DNA from: Nitrososphaerota archaeon
GTDB taxonomy: Archaea > Thermoproteota > Nitrososphaeria > Nitrososphaerales > Gagatemarchaeaceae
NCBI GenBank assembly: GCA_005877185.1
Contig: VBPQ01000019.1
Location: 1-31,131 of the forward strand
Reading direction: 5' to 3'
Length of the DNA: 31,131 bases
The notes beneath the pieces were generated by a model that had not been told where the DNA came from, ran no database searches, and worked only from the letters and a program-made list of their open reading frames with translations. Below, piece after piece: positions 8,983 through 16,220 of this stretch. Position numbers and translations under genes: made by a program. The stretch's first letter is position 1, and each line of letters starts with the position of its first letter.

Positions 8983-10391
8983 ATCTCTTGGCCGAGAAGA
9001 AGAAAAAGGAACTGGCGAGGCTCCGGCGCGAGGTCACGCTGAAGACGACCGAAATAATCAGGCTGATCGCCGAGAGGAACAGCCTCGCGGAGCGAATCGG
9101 AGGGGTGAAGAGGAGTGAAGGCCTTCCTCTTGATGATGAGAGGGTCGAGGACGAACTTCTGAGGAAAGTGCTCCGTGAGGGTGAGAGGCGGGGAGTGGAG
9201 AGACAGCTGGTCGTGAAGATACTAACCTCTCTCATATCCGAGGCGAAGCGAGTCCAAGGGCTGGATCCGGGAGGGGGGGGTAGGGCCTCCCCCATGTCGA
9301 TTCTCACGAAGGTCGTCAAGCTCCAGAGGGATGGAAAGAAAGTGATTAGGTTGGACGTCGGAGAGCCAGACTTCCCTCCGCCTGCCGCTGTAGTGGAGGC
9401 ATGCTACGAAGCCCTGAAGGGCGAAAAGACCCACTACACAGAATCCCGCGGGATCCCGGAGCTCGTAGAAGCGCTCAGTGCCTACCTGAAGAGCAAGAAT
9501 CATTTCGATGCGAAGTCAGAGCAGCTCGTGGTTACAGTGGGAGGGAGGTTCGCCGTCTACGCCGCCATAGCGTCTGCGGTCAAAGAGGGGGAGAGCGCGA
9601 TGATAATCGAACCCGCCTGGCCCGCGTACAGGGAGCAGATTGAGTTCGTCGGAGGGAAGGCGATCTCAGTTCAGACCAGCCTCGAAGATGGTTGGGGGCC
9701 GAGCGTCGAGAAGATAGAGGAGCGCGTGAGGCCGAACACAAGGGCTATCGTGCTGAACTACCCCTCCAACCCCACAGGAAAGATCCTCAAGCCATCTCTC
9801 TTCAGGGAGATTCTGGAGGTGGCGAACGACCACGACCTGACCGTGATCAGCGACGAAGTCTACGATAGTTATTCTTTCACTCCCTGCCCAAGCATCCTGG
9901 AGGGGGGTGCGGACAGGTTCATCCTCACCTCTTCCTTCTCCAAGACCTGGGCGATGACGGGCTTCAGGGTGGGGTACGCAGTCTGCGACCGAGAGAGCGC
10001 TGAGAAGATTGTGAGGCTCGCATCCCTGATGTATACGTCAGTCCCGGAGTTCATTCAGTACGGCGCAATCAAAGCACTCGAGAGTGATGAGGAGGCTACT
10101 CGCAACAGGGAACAGATGAGAGAGCGAATCGCAGTCGCTAGCCTCGAACTAGACCGGATTCCTGGGCTGGAGTACTACAGGCCCGATGGGGCCATGTACG
10201 TCTTCCCTCAATCGAGGGAGGAGAGCTTCGACTCCTCGGAGTTCGCGGAGAGTCTGCTGAATGAGGATGGCGTGAGCGTCATTCCCGGGGCCGGATTCGG
10301 CAGATACCCGCGGTGCTTCAGAATCTCTCTCGGGTCGCCAAAGGAGGTAATCGTGGAGGGCATTAGGCGGATAGGCGAAAAGATCACTTGA
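8979..10391 (+). CDS. Fused chorismate mutase (AroQ) and class I PLP aminotransferase
   Basis: A 470-residue two-domain protein. Residues 1 to about 95 are an all-helical AroQ chorismate mutase: R16, R33, K44, D53, E57 and Q93 fall at exactly the spacing of E. coli R11, R28, K39, D48, E52 and Q88, while the position of R51 is valine. After a glycine-rich linker (about 97-101) comes a class I/II aminotransferase (about 106-470) with LDVGEPDFPPP, NYPSNPTGK, ISDEVYDSYSF and PLP lysine K322 in SSFSKTWAM. It probably rearranges chorismate to prephenate and transaminates prephenate or the keto acids of tyrosine and phenylalanine; the amino substrate is not decidable here. GTG start overlaps the aroC stop. 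An in-frame ATG at 9294, just after a G8 tract, could start the aminotransferase alone. Confidence 0.9.
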   Translation: MNLLAEKKKKELARLRREVTLKTTEIIRLIAERNSLAERIGGVKRSEGLPLDDERVEDELLRKVLREGERRGVERQLVVKILTSLISEAKRVQGLDPGGGGRASPMSILTKVVKLQRDGKKVIRLDVGEPDFPPPAAVVEACYEALKGEKTHYTESRGIPELVEALSAYLKSKNHFDAKSEQLVVTVGGRFAVYAAIASAVKEGESAMIIEPAWPAYREQIEFVGGKAISVQTSLEDGWGPSVEKIEERVRPNTRAIVLNYPSNPTGKILKPSLFREILEVANDHDLTVISDEVYDSYSFTPCPSILEGGADRFILTSSFSKTWAMTGFRVGYAVCDRESAEKIVRLASLMYTSVPEFIQYGAIKALESDEEATRNREQMRERIAVASLELDRIPGLEYYRPDGAMYVFPQSREESFDSSEFAESLLNEDGVSVIPGAGFGRYPRCFRISLGSPKEVIVEGIRRIGEKIT

Positions 10392-11242
10392 GGGTCGCGG
10401 TGCTCGGCTCTTCCGGCGGGATGGGTTCTCTCCTCGCAAGGTACTTCGTATCGAAGGGGTACCGAGTGGTCGGCTTCGACCCGAGCGAGAGGGGGAAACC
10501 AATTCGAGGGCTCGAGGTCGAGCGCTCGAATCAGAGCGCCGCCGAGGGAGCGAAGCTGGTGCTTCTCGCGCCTCCGATCGACCTGTCACTCAGGGTGGCG
10601 GAGGAAGTTGTACCTCACCTCTCGAGAGGCGTGACACTCGTGGAGATATCCTCTGTCAAGGTCGGGATACTCCCCAAACTGCTGGAATTGACACGTGAGA
10701 AAGGGATCAGGCTCCTGTCCGTCCATCCCCTCTTTGGACCTTCTCTCCGGAGGACGGCGGGGATGAAGATAGCGGTACTGACAACGGAGAAACTCGAGTC
10801 GCTCAGGCTCGCGAAGAGAATCTTCCCCGACGCGAGATTGATTCCTGTCGAACCCCAGAGCCACGATAGGGAGGTCGCCCTCGTCCTTTCTCTCACTCAT
10901 CTGGTCGGTATTGCATACGCAGCCGTCGTTGGGAAACAGGAAGGCATCGGGCGATTCAGGGAGCTCGCCTCCCCGTCGTCTCTCCTCCAGCTGACTGTCG
11001 CGGAGAGCGTTCTGGCGCAGGACCCCTCTCTCTGCTCCTACATGGACGTGGAGAACCCAGTAACACTGGAGTTTCTGCAGGCCTTCGAGAAGGAGCTGGG
11101 GACCCTTGAAGAGCTCCTGTCACGTCATGACAGAGTGGGATTCGAGGAGAAATTCAAGGCAACCGCGAAGTTGTATTCGAAAGAAGAGACCGCGATGGCG
11201 ACCGAGAAGGTGTACCGCGCCTTCGTGTCTACCCGCGAGTAG
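10388..11242 (+). CDS. tyrA: Prephenate dehydrogenase
   Basis: Oxidatively decarboxylates prephenate (or arogenate) towards tyrosine. The 284-residue protein has an N-terminal Rossmann motif, GSSGGMGSLLA, followed by the acidic VVGFDPSE end of strand 2, which favours NAD over NADP, and the family motif VHPLFGPS with H113. The C-terminal helical dimerisation region is present; no ACT domain is seen. TTG start overlaps the fusion gene's stop as TTGA. It is the last gene of the operon and its final 14 bases overlap the end of trpA on the other strand. Prephenate against arogenate preference cannot be told from sequence alone. Confidence 0.9.
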   Translation: MRVAVLGSSGGMGSLLARYFVSKGYRVVGFDPSERGKPIRGLEVERSNQSAAEGAKLVLLAPPIDLSLRVAEEVVPHLSRGVTLVEISSVKVGILPKLLELTREKGIRLLSVHPLFGPSLRRTAGMKIAVLTTEKLESLRLAKRIFPDARLIPVEPQSHDREVALVLSLTHLVGIAYAAVVGKQEGIGRFRELASPSSLLQLTVAESVLAQDPSLCSYMDVENPVTLEFLQAFEKELGTLEELLSRHDRVGFEEKFKATAKLYSKEETAMATEKVYRAFVSTRE

Positions 11243-12038
11243 CCGCCTTCAGTGACCTTACGTATTCTTCCACGTTCTGGAGCACCTTTGCTCTTTTGTT
11301 TTCACGATAGTCTGCGACCCTGTCAACGATGCTGCTCCCGACGATCACGCCGTCGGCTCCCGCCCTGATTACCTCCCGCACATGCTCAGGGGCTGAAATC
11401 CCGAATCCAACAGCGAGGGGCACCTTATCTCTTGTGTACCTATGCGCGTCAGCGATAAGGGTGAGGGTGCCTCTCCGTAACGACCGCCTCGCCCCGGTCA
11501 CCCCGAGGATGGAAACCAGATAGAGGAAGCCAGAGGTATTCGACGCAAGCATTCGCATTCGCCCGGCGGGAGTGGTTGGGGCTGCGAGAAGGATGTTATC
11601 TACTCCGACCCTGCGAGAGATCCGGGCGTACCTTGAGGCTTCGTCCAGCGGGAGGTCGGGAATGATAATCCCATCGACGCCGTGCGACTTGGCAAGTCGG
11701 AGGAAATTTTCGAAGCCCTGCGAATAGAAGATGTTGAAGTAGGTCATGAGAGCGACCGGCACGTGGTGCTTCTCTTTCGCATTCTTCGCGAGCTCGAGCA
11801 CTCGACGAGGAGTTGTTCCGGCAGAAAGGGCTCTGACCGCGGCTGCCTGAATGGACTTTCCGTCGGCTATCGGGTCGGAGAAGGGAATGCCAAGCTCAAG
11901 GATGTCCGCGCCTCCAGCGACGACTGCGTCGATGACCTTTGAGCAGGCGTCAGGGTCGGGGTCGCCGCCCATGACGTATGCGACCAGGGCGCCCTCCCTC
12001 TCCGCGAGTCCCGCAAAGGACTTCGAGATTTCGCTCAT
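11229..12038 (-). CDS. trpA: Tryptophan synthase alpha chain
   Basis: Cleaves indole-3-glycerol phosphate to indole and glyceraldehyde 3-phosphate, passing indole to TrpB. The 269-residue TIM barrel has catalytic E48 and D59 in LELGIPFSDPIADG and a C-terminal phosphate site around GFGISAPEHV and GVIVGSSIV. ATG start at 12038 directly abuts the trpB stop. It is the last gene of the trp operon. Its final codons overlap the end of tyrA on the opposite strand, so both operons end within the same 14 bases. Confidence 0.96.
   Translation of the reverse strand: MSEISKSFAGLAEREGALVAYVMGGDPDPDACSKVIDAVVAGGADILELGIPFSDPIADGKSIQAAAVRALSAGTTPRRVLELAKNAKEKHHVPVALMTYFNIFYSQGFENFLRLAKSHGVDGIIIPDLPLDEASRYARISRRVGVDNILLAAPTTPAGRMRMLASNTSGFLYLVSILGVTGARRSLRRGTLTLIADAHRYTRDKVPLAVGFGISAPEHVREVIRAGADGVIVGSSIVDRVADYRENKRAKVLQNVEEYVRSLKAATRG
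11287..11302 (+). terminator. Possible T-rich transcription terminator of the aro operon
   Basis: About 45 bases after the tyrA stop, the + strand reads a T-rich stretch (tttgctcttttgtttt), unusual in this GC-rich sequence. Archaeal RNA polymerase ends transcription at such U-rich runs without needing a hairpin. It lies inside the trpA coding region on the other strand, so the composition may simply reflect lysine and asparagine codons there. Confidence 0.22.
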
Positions 12039-13226
12039 TCAGAGTCTGACTCCTGCCTCCTTCGCGACAATCTGAACGTCCTTGTCTCCGCGCCCCGAGA
12101 GCGTCACAACCACGGTCTGATCTTTCTTCATCGAGCGGGCCATCTTCACCGCGCAGGCAACGGCATGGGCTGACTCGAGGGCGGGGAGTATCCCCTCAAC
12201 TTCAGCGAGAAGATGAAAAGCGACAATAGCCTCCTTGTCTCCCGCGGTCACATAGGTTGCCCTTCCGCTCTCCTTCAGGTAGGAGTGCTCGGGACCGACC
12301 CCAGGATAGTCCAGACCGGCGGAGACGCTCTGCGTTTCACGTATCTGGCCGTCTTCATCTTCAAGGACGTACGTCAGCATCCCGTGCAAGACACCCTTTC
12401 TCCCCTCCGCAAGAGACGCCGCATTCCTCCCCCTTCCGGCCCCCCCTGCCTCCACCCCCACGAGCTTCACGCCTCTCTTCTCGACGAATTCGTGAAAGCT
12501 ACCGATAGCGTTGCTACCTCCTCCGACGCACGCGACGACAGCGTCGGGAAGCCTCCCCTCTCTCCTTCGCATCTGCTCTCTGATCTCTTTGCCTATGACG
12601 CTCTGAAAGTCCCGTACAATAACGGGGTAGGGGTGGGGACCGACCACCGAACCGATCAGGTAGTAGGTGGTACTGACGTTGGACGCCCAGTCTCGTAGGG
12701 CTTCATTTATCGCGTCTTTCAAAGTCCTGGAGCCCGAGGTGACGCTGTGAAGCTGGGCCCCCAGAAGTTCCATCCTGTAGGCATTCAGCTTCTGCCGCTC
12801 GATATCCACCGAACCCATGTAGACCTCGGCCTTCAGCCCCAGGGCGGCGCAAGCTATGGCCGTGGCTACGCCGTGCTGCCCCGCCCCCGTCTCGGCGATG
12901 ACTCGATGCTTTCCCATTCTCTTCGCGAGAAGACCCTGACCCAGGGTATTGTTGATCTTGTGAGCACCTCCGTGCAGGAGGTCCTCCCGCTTGAGGAAGA
13001 TCTTTGCCCCGCCAGCCCTCTCCGTCAGGTTACGCGCAAAGTATAGTGGGGTTGGGCGTCCCGCGTATTCTTTCAGCATGCTCGCGAGCTCGGCCCTGAA
13101 GCCGACGTCGCCCTTCCAACGGAGATAGGCACGCTCCAGCTCCTGAAGCGCGGGTACCAGAGTCTCTGGGACGAACTGCCCTCCAAACTCCCCGAACCTA
13201 CCGCCGACGGGGTAGGATTTAGTCAA
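12039..13226 (-). CDS. trpB: Tryptophan synthase beta chain (TrpB1 type)
   Basis: Condenses indole with serine in a PLP reaction. The 395-residue product shows the PLP lysine K90 in GGAHKINN, the catalytic glutamate in AETGAGQHGVA and the phosphate loop CVGGGSNAIG. The FGGQFVPETL start and the overall length are those of the TrpA-associated TrpB1 class and not the longer TrpB2 class. Start is TTG at 13226, overlapping the trpF stop by 8 bases; no ATG or GTG lies before the conserved terminus. Confidence 0.96.
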   Translation of the reverse strand: MTKSYPVGGRFGEFGGQFVPETLVPALQELERAYLRWKGDVGFRAELASMLKEYAGRPTPLYFARNLTERAGGAKIFLKREDLLHGGAHKINNTLGQGLLAKRMGKHRVIAETGAGQHGVATAIACAALGLKAEVYMGSVDIERQKLNAYRMELLGAQLHSVTSGSRTLKDAINEALRDWASNVSTTYYLIGSVVGPHPYPVIVRDFQSVIGKEIREQMRRREGRLPDAVVACVGGGSNAIGSFHEFVEKRGVKLVGVEAGGAGRGRNAASLAEGRKGVLHGMLTYVLEDEDGQIRETQSVSAGLDYPGVGPEHSYLKESGRATYVTAGDKEAIVAFHLLAEVEGILPALESAHAVACAVKMARSMKKDQTVVVTLSGRGDKDVQIVAKEAGVRL

Positions 13227-13854
13227 CCGCCTCCCTGGCCCTGGAGACGAACTCCCTCATCTTCTTGTGGTCCTTGATGCCCGGCGAGAGTTCGACGCCT
13301 GAGGAAGCGTCGACTGCGAATGGTCTCACCCTTCGGACGGCTTCACCCACGTTTTCAGGCGTCAACCCTCCTGAGAGGATCATGGGGGTCGGCGCAATCT
13401 TCTCCCTGACCTTGAGGCAGAGGTCCCAATCGGAGAGCTTGCCGGTTCCTCCCGCCATCCCCCGGACGTAGGTGTCCGTGAGAAAAGCGTCGAACCCGGC
13501 GACTCCTCTCGCCGCGTCTGATGGGTCGTGCGTGCGCAGAGGATAGGGCTTGATGACCCGGACCCTCAGATTGGATCGAAGATCTTCGGGGTTCGAATCC
13601 CCGTAGAGCTGAATGTGATTCATCCTCATCTTGCGGAGACCGGGCATCTCCTCCCGTATCAGCGCCGAAGTCGTCACGAGGACAGTGTCGACGAAGGGAG
13701 GGACTGCCTCCATCAGTCTACTGGCTCTTTCGAGGGTGACATTCCTCGGAGACGAGGGGAAGCCAACTATGAACCCGACTGCATCAGCCCCCGCCTCGAC
13801 CGCGGCTCTGACGTCCTCCTCTCTCGTCATCCCGCACAACTTTACGCGCACCAT
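13219..13854 (-). CDS. trpF: Phosphoribosylanthranilate isomerase
   Basis: Amadori rearrangement of phosphoribosyl anthranilate to CdRP. The 211-residue product begins MVRVKLCGMTREEDV with catalytic C7; the catalytic aspartate is in FDAFLTDTYV; phosphate-binding segments LSGGLTPENV and AVDASSGVE follow. ATG at 13854 is five bases after the trpC stop and fits the family start exactly; the frame is open for a further 47 codons into trpC but this part is unrelated to TrpF. Length is typical. Confidence 0.95.
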   Translation of the reverse strand: MVRVKLCGMTREEDVRAAVEAGADAVGFIVGFPSSPRNVTLERASRLMEAVPPFVDTVLVTTSALIREEMPGLRKMRMNHIQLYGDSNPEDLRSNLRVRVIKPYPLRTHDPSDAARGVAGFDAFLTDTYVRGMAGGTGKLSDWDLCLKVREKIAPTPMILSGGLTPENVGEAVRRVRPFAVDASSGVELSPGIKDHKKMREFVSRAREAVD

Positions 13855-13859
13855 GCGGC

Positions 13860-14639
13860 CTATGCACCAGCGAGCCTTCGCACAGATTCGGCTGGGTCCC
13901 TCGACCTCATCAGGGTCGAGCCGATGAGGAGGGCGTTCGCACCGGCGTTGATGAGAGAAACCGCATCCTTCCTGCTCCTGATTCCGCTCTCGCACACAAC
14001 CGGTTTTACTCGCGGATACCGCAGGAGTCTGAAGGAGTTTTCAAGTGAGACCTCTAGCGTCTCCAGATTTCTATTGTTTATCCCAACTAGGTCAGCCTCG
14101 GTTTGACCTGCCATGAGATACTCCTCGGCGGTATGAGTCTCAAGAAGGACCTCCAGCCCCTTCGAGTGAGAGTGGGCAATCATCTCCTGAAGGCTCATCA
14201 CCGAAAGGATCCGGTTAAACAATCCGGCTATGAGAAGAACAGCGTCGGCTCCCACCCTCTCCGCGGCATCAATCTGGACGGGGTCGATGAATATGTCTTT
14301 CATGAGGACGGGCACCGCTACGGCCTTCTTCACATCCGGGACGAATTCGAGCCTACCCTCGAAGTACTTCTCCTCGGTAAGGACGGAGATGGCGACCGCA
14401 CCACCATTCGCGTAGAGTCTCGCCATTCTGGCGGCGCCCTCCGCCCTCCGAATTGGTCCCTCCGCGGGAGACCTGTACTTCACCTCGGCGATTATCGGGA
14501 GGACCCGGCTCTCACCTATCGCCCCCCTTAGGCTCCTCCGGGGAGAAGGGTGCCGCTTGACATCGTACCTCCCCCTCGCGATCGCCTGGCGCGCGGAAGA
14601 GACCAGCTTTGATAGGAAGTCCTCACTGGCTCTTTGCAT
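13860..14639 (-). CDS. trpC: Indole-3-glycerol phosphate synthase
   Basis: Closes the indole ring from CdRP with loss of CO2. The product is 259 residues when started at ATG 14639 (MQRASEDFLSKLV), 17 bases inside the end of trpD. Visible motifs are IIAEVKYRSPAEG (substrate lysine), VPVLMKDIFIDP (catalytic lysine), a glutamate in EVLLETHTAEE and GINNRNLETLEV. The frame continues upstream to an ATG-like start at 14705, but that extension is low complexity and would overlap trpD by over 80 bases. It is a single-function enzyme, not fused to TrpF. Confidence 0.95.
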   Translation of the reverse strand: MQRASEDFLSKLVSSARQAIARGRYDVKRHPSPRRSLRGAIGESRVLPIIAEVKYRSPAEGPIRRAEGAARMARLYANGGAVAISVLTEEKYFEGRLEFVPDVKKAVAVPVLMKDIFIDPVQIDAAERVGADAVLLIAGLFNRILSVMSLQEMIAHSHSKGLEVLLETHTAEEYLMAGQTEADLVGINNRNLETLEVSLENSFRLLRYPRVKPVVCESGIRSRKDAVSLINAGANALLIGSTLMRSRDPAESVRRLAGA

Positions 14640-15633
14640 ACTCTTCGAGTTTCTTGTATGCCGCCCCGCTCTGCATGGATTCCTTTGCAAGCTCGACTCC
14701 TTCAAGGAGGGTGTTCGCTCTCCCTGCTACGACGAGGGCTGCCCCCGCGTTCGCGAGCACCATCTGCCGGTTTCCCCCTCTGATGTGCCAGGCGTTCAGG
14801 ATGTCAAGGGTCGAACGAACCGGGTCCCGTCCATCGCTCATATCTTCAGGCCTCGCACCTTCGATTACGCCGAAGTCCCGCGGCCTGTACTCCTTCGTGG
14901 TGACCTTCCCCTCACGGAGCCAAGAGACGAGCGTCTTCCCCGTGATGGAGATCTCGTCCATCCCCTCGAGGGCGTGAACAACGATTGCTTCATCGGCCCC
15001 CAGTCTAGAGAGCACCTCCGCGGTCAAAGGAACTAGCTCTCGGGAGTAGACGCCCAGCAGCTGGGCGTTGACCCTGGCTGGATTTATCAGCGGTCCCATC
15101 AGGTTGAAGATTGTCCTTATCCCCAGTTCTTTCCGGATGGGTGCGACTTGCCTCATTACGGGATGAAATGATGGGGCAAACATGAACCCTATCCCTATCG
15201 TCTCGATGGATTCCTGGACGCGAAGCGGTTCCATGTTTAACCGGAAGCCCAGCCGCTCCAAGAGGTCGGCGCTTCCGCACTTGCTTGTTACCGACCTCCC
15301 ACCGTGCTTGGCGACGAATGCACCGCCGCCTGCCGCGACGAAGGAGGAGATGGTGCTGACGTTAAAGGTCTTGACCGAGTCGCCTCCGGTTCCGCAGGTG
15401 TCGATCACTCTCTGTTTTACGCGCGGGGTGATGGAAATACTCTGTTCCCTCAGAGTTGAGGCGAAGGCCGCAATCTCGCCGGCGGTCTCTCCCTTGTTGC
15501 GAAGGGCGACCAGCAGCGCGCCGACCTGAGCGGAGGTCGCCTCTCCGGATTGTATCTCTCCTAACACGTCAGAGATTTGCCCCTTTGTTAGGTCTCGATG
15601 GTCGAGTAGGCTATGGATGGCCTCCTGAATCAT
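14623..15633 (-). CDS. trpD: Anthranilate phosphoribosyltransferase
   Basis: Transfers phosphoribose from PRPP to anthranilate. The 336-residue protein has the family hallmarks DTCGTGGDSVKTFNVST (PRPP and Mg site), KHGGRSVTSKCGSADLLE, and FNLMGPLINPA in the central region. ATG 15633 overlaps the trpG stop as ATGA. It is not fused to a TrpG domain, unlike in some enteric bacteria. Length and motif order are normal. Confidence 0.96.
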   Translation of the reverse strand: MIQEAIHSLLDHRDLTKGQISDVLGEIQSGEATSAQVGALLVALRNKGETAGEIAAFASTLREQSISITPRVKQRVIDTCGTGGDSVKTFNVSTISSFVAAGGGAFVAKHGGRSVTSKCGSADLLERLGFRLNMEPLRVQESIETIGIGFMFAPSFHPVMRQVAPIRKELGIRTIFNLMGPLINPARVNAQLLGVYSRELVPLTAEVLSRLGADEAIVVHALEGMDEISITGKTLVSWLREGKVTTKEYRPRDFGVIEGARPEDMSDGRDPVRSTLDILNAWHIRGGNRQMVLANAGAALVVAGRANTLLEGVELAKESMQSGAAYKKLEEYAKSQ

Positions 15634-16220
15634 GGCCGCACACCATCCCTAAGGAAATTGTTGATGATCTTCATTCCTTCGGATGTCATGATGGATTCGG
15701 GGTGGAACTGCACACCCTCTACCGGGTACCTGGTGTGCCTCAGGCCCATTATTTCAGAGTCGTCCAGCGAGCGAGAAGTCACCGTCAAACAGCTTGGGAC
15801 GCTGCCGGGCTTTATCACTAGTGAGTGGTAACGAGTAGCGACGAACGGATTGCTGATGCCCCTCAGAACGCCCTTCCCATCGTGTCTTATCCTGCTCGTC
15901 TTCCCGTGCATCAGCCTCGACGCTCTTGTGACTTCAGCTCCGAAGGCGTATCCGATCCCTTGGTTTCCGAGGCAGACCCCCAAGGTCGGGATGTCTGTAC
16001 TGAGTTCCTCGAGCACTCTCTTGCAGACTCCGAAGTATCGCTCGTCTTCAGGCGTGCCAGGACCGGGCGAAATCATGATCCTGTCTGGATTCAGCCTCCG
16101 TGCATCCGCGAGCGAGACCTTGTCGTTCCTGATGACGATGGGTTGGGCTCCCAGCTCTCCGACGTACTGAGCCAAATTATACACGAAGGAGTCGTAGTTG
16201 TCTATGATGAGGACCTTCAA
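15630..16220 (-). CDS. trpG: Anthranilate synthase component II (glutamine amidotransferase)
   Basis: Releases ammonia from glutamine for TrpE. The 196-residue class I amidotransferase shows DNYDSFVYNL at the start, the oxyanion loop MISPGPGTP, nucleophile C83 in GVCLGNQGIG and the His-Glu pair in VQFHPESI near residues 171-173. The TTG start at 16220 overlaps the trpE stop as TTGA. A PabA role in p-aminobenzoate synthesis is possible for this family but the full trp context favours TrpG. Confidence 0.95.
   Translation of the reverse strand: MKVLIIDNYDSFVYNLAQYVGELGAQPIVIRNDKVSLADARRLNPDRIMISPGPGTPEDERYFGVCKRVLEELSTDIPTLGVCLGNQGIGYAFGAEVTRASRLMHGKTSRIRHDGKGVLRGISNPFVATRYHSLVIKPGSVPSCLTVTSRSLDDSEIMGLRHTRYPVEGVQFHPESIMTSEGMKIINNFLRDGVRP

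Noticed and set aside
13588..13603. A perfect tRNA T-arm consensus (ggggttcgaatcccc)
   Set aside because: It lies inside the trpF coding region, where it encodes a normal stretch of the protein; no matching acceptor stem, D arm or anticodon arm is found in the 70-80 bases on either side.
13855..13995. A longer TrpF frame starting inside trpC
   Set aside because: The extra residues do not resemble TrpF, and MVRVKLCGM at 13854 is the family's normal start.
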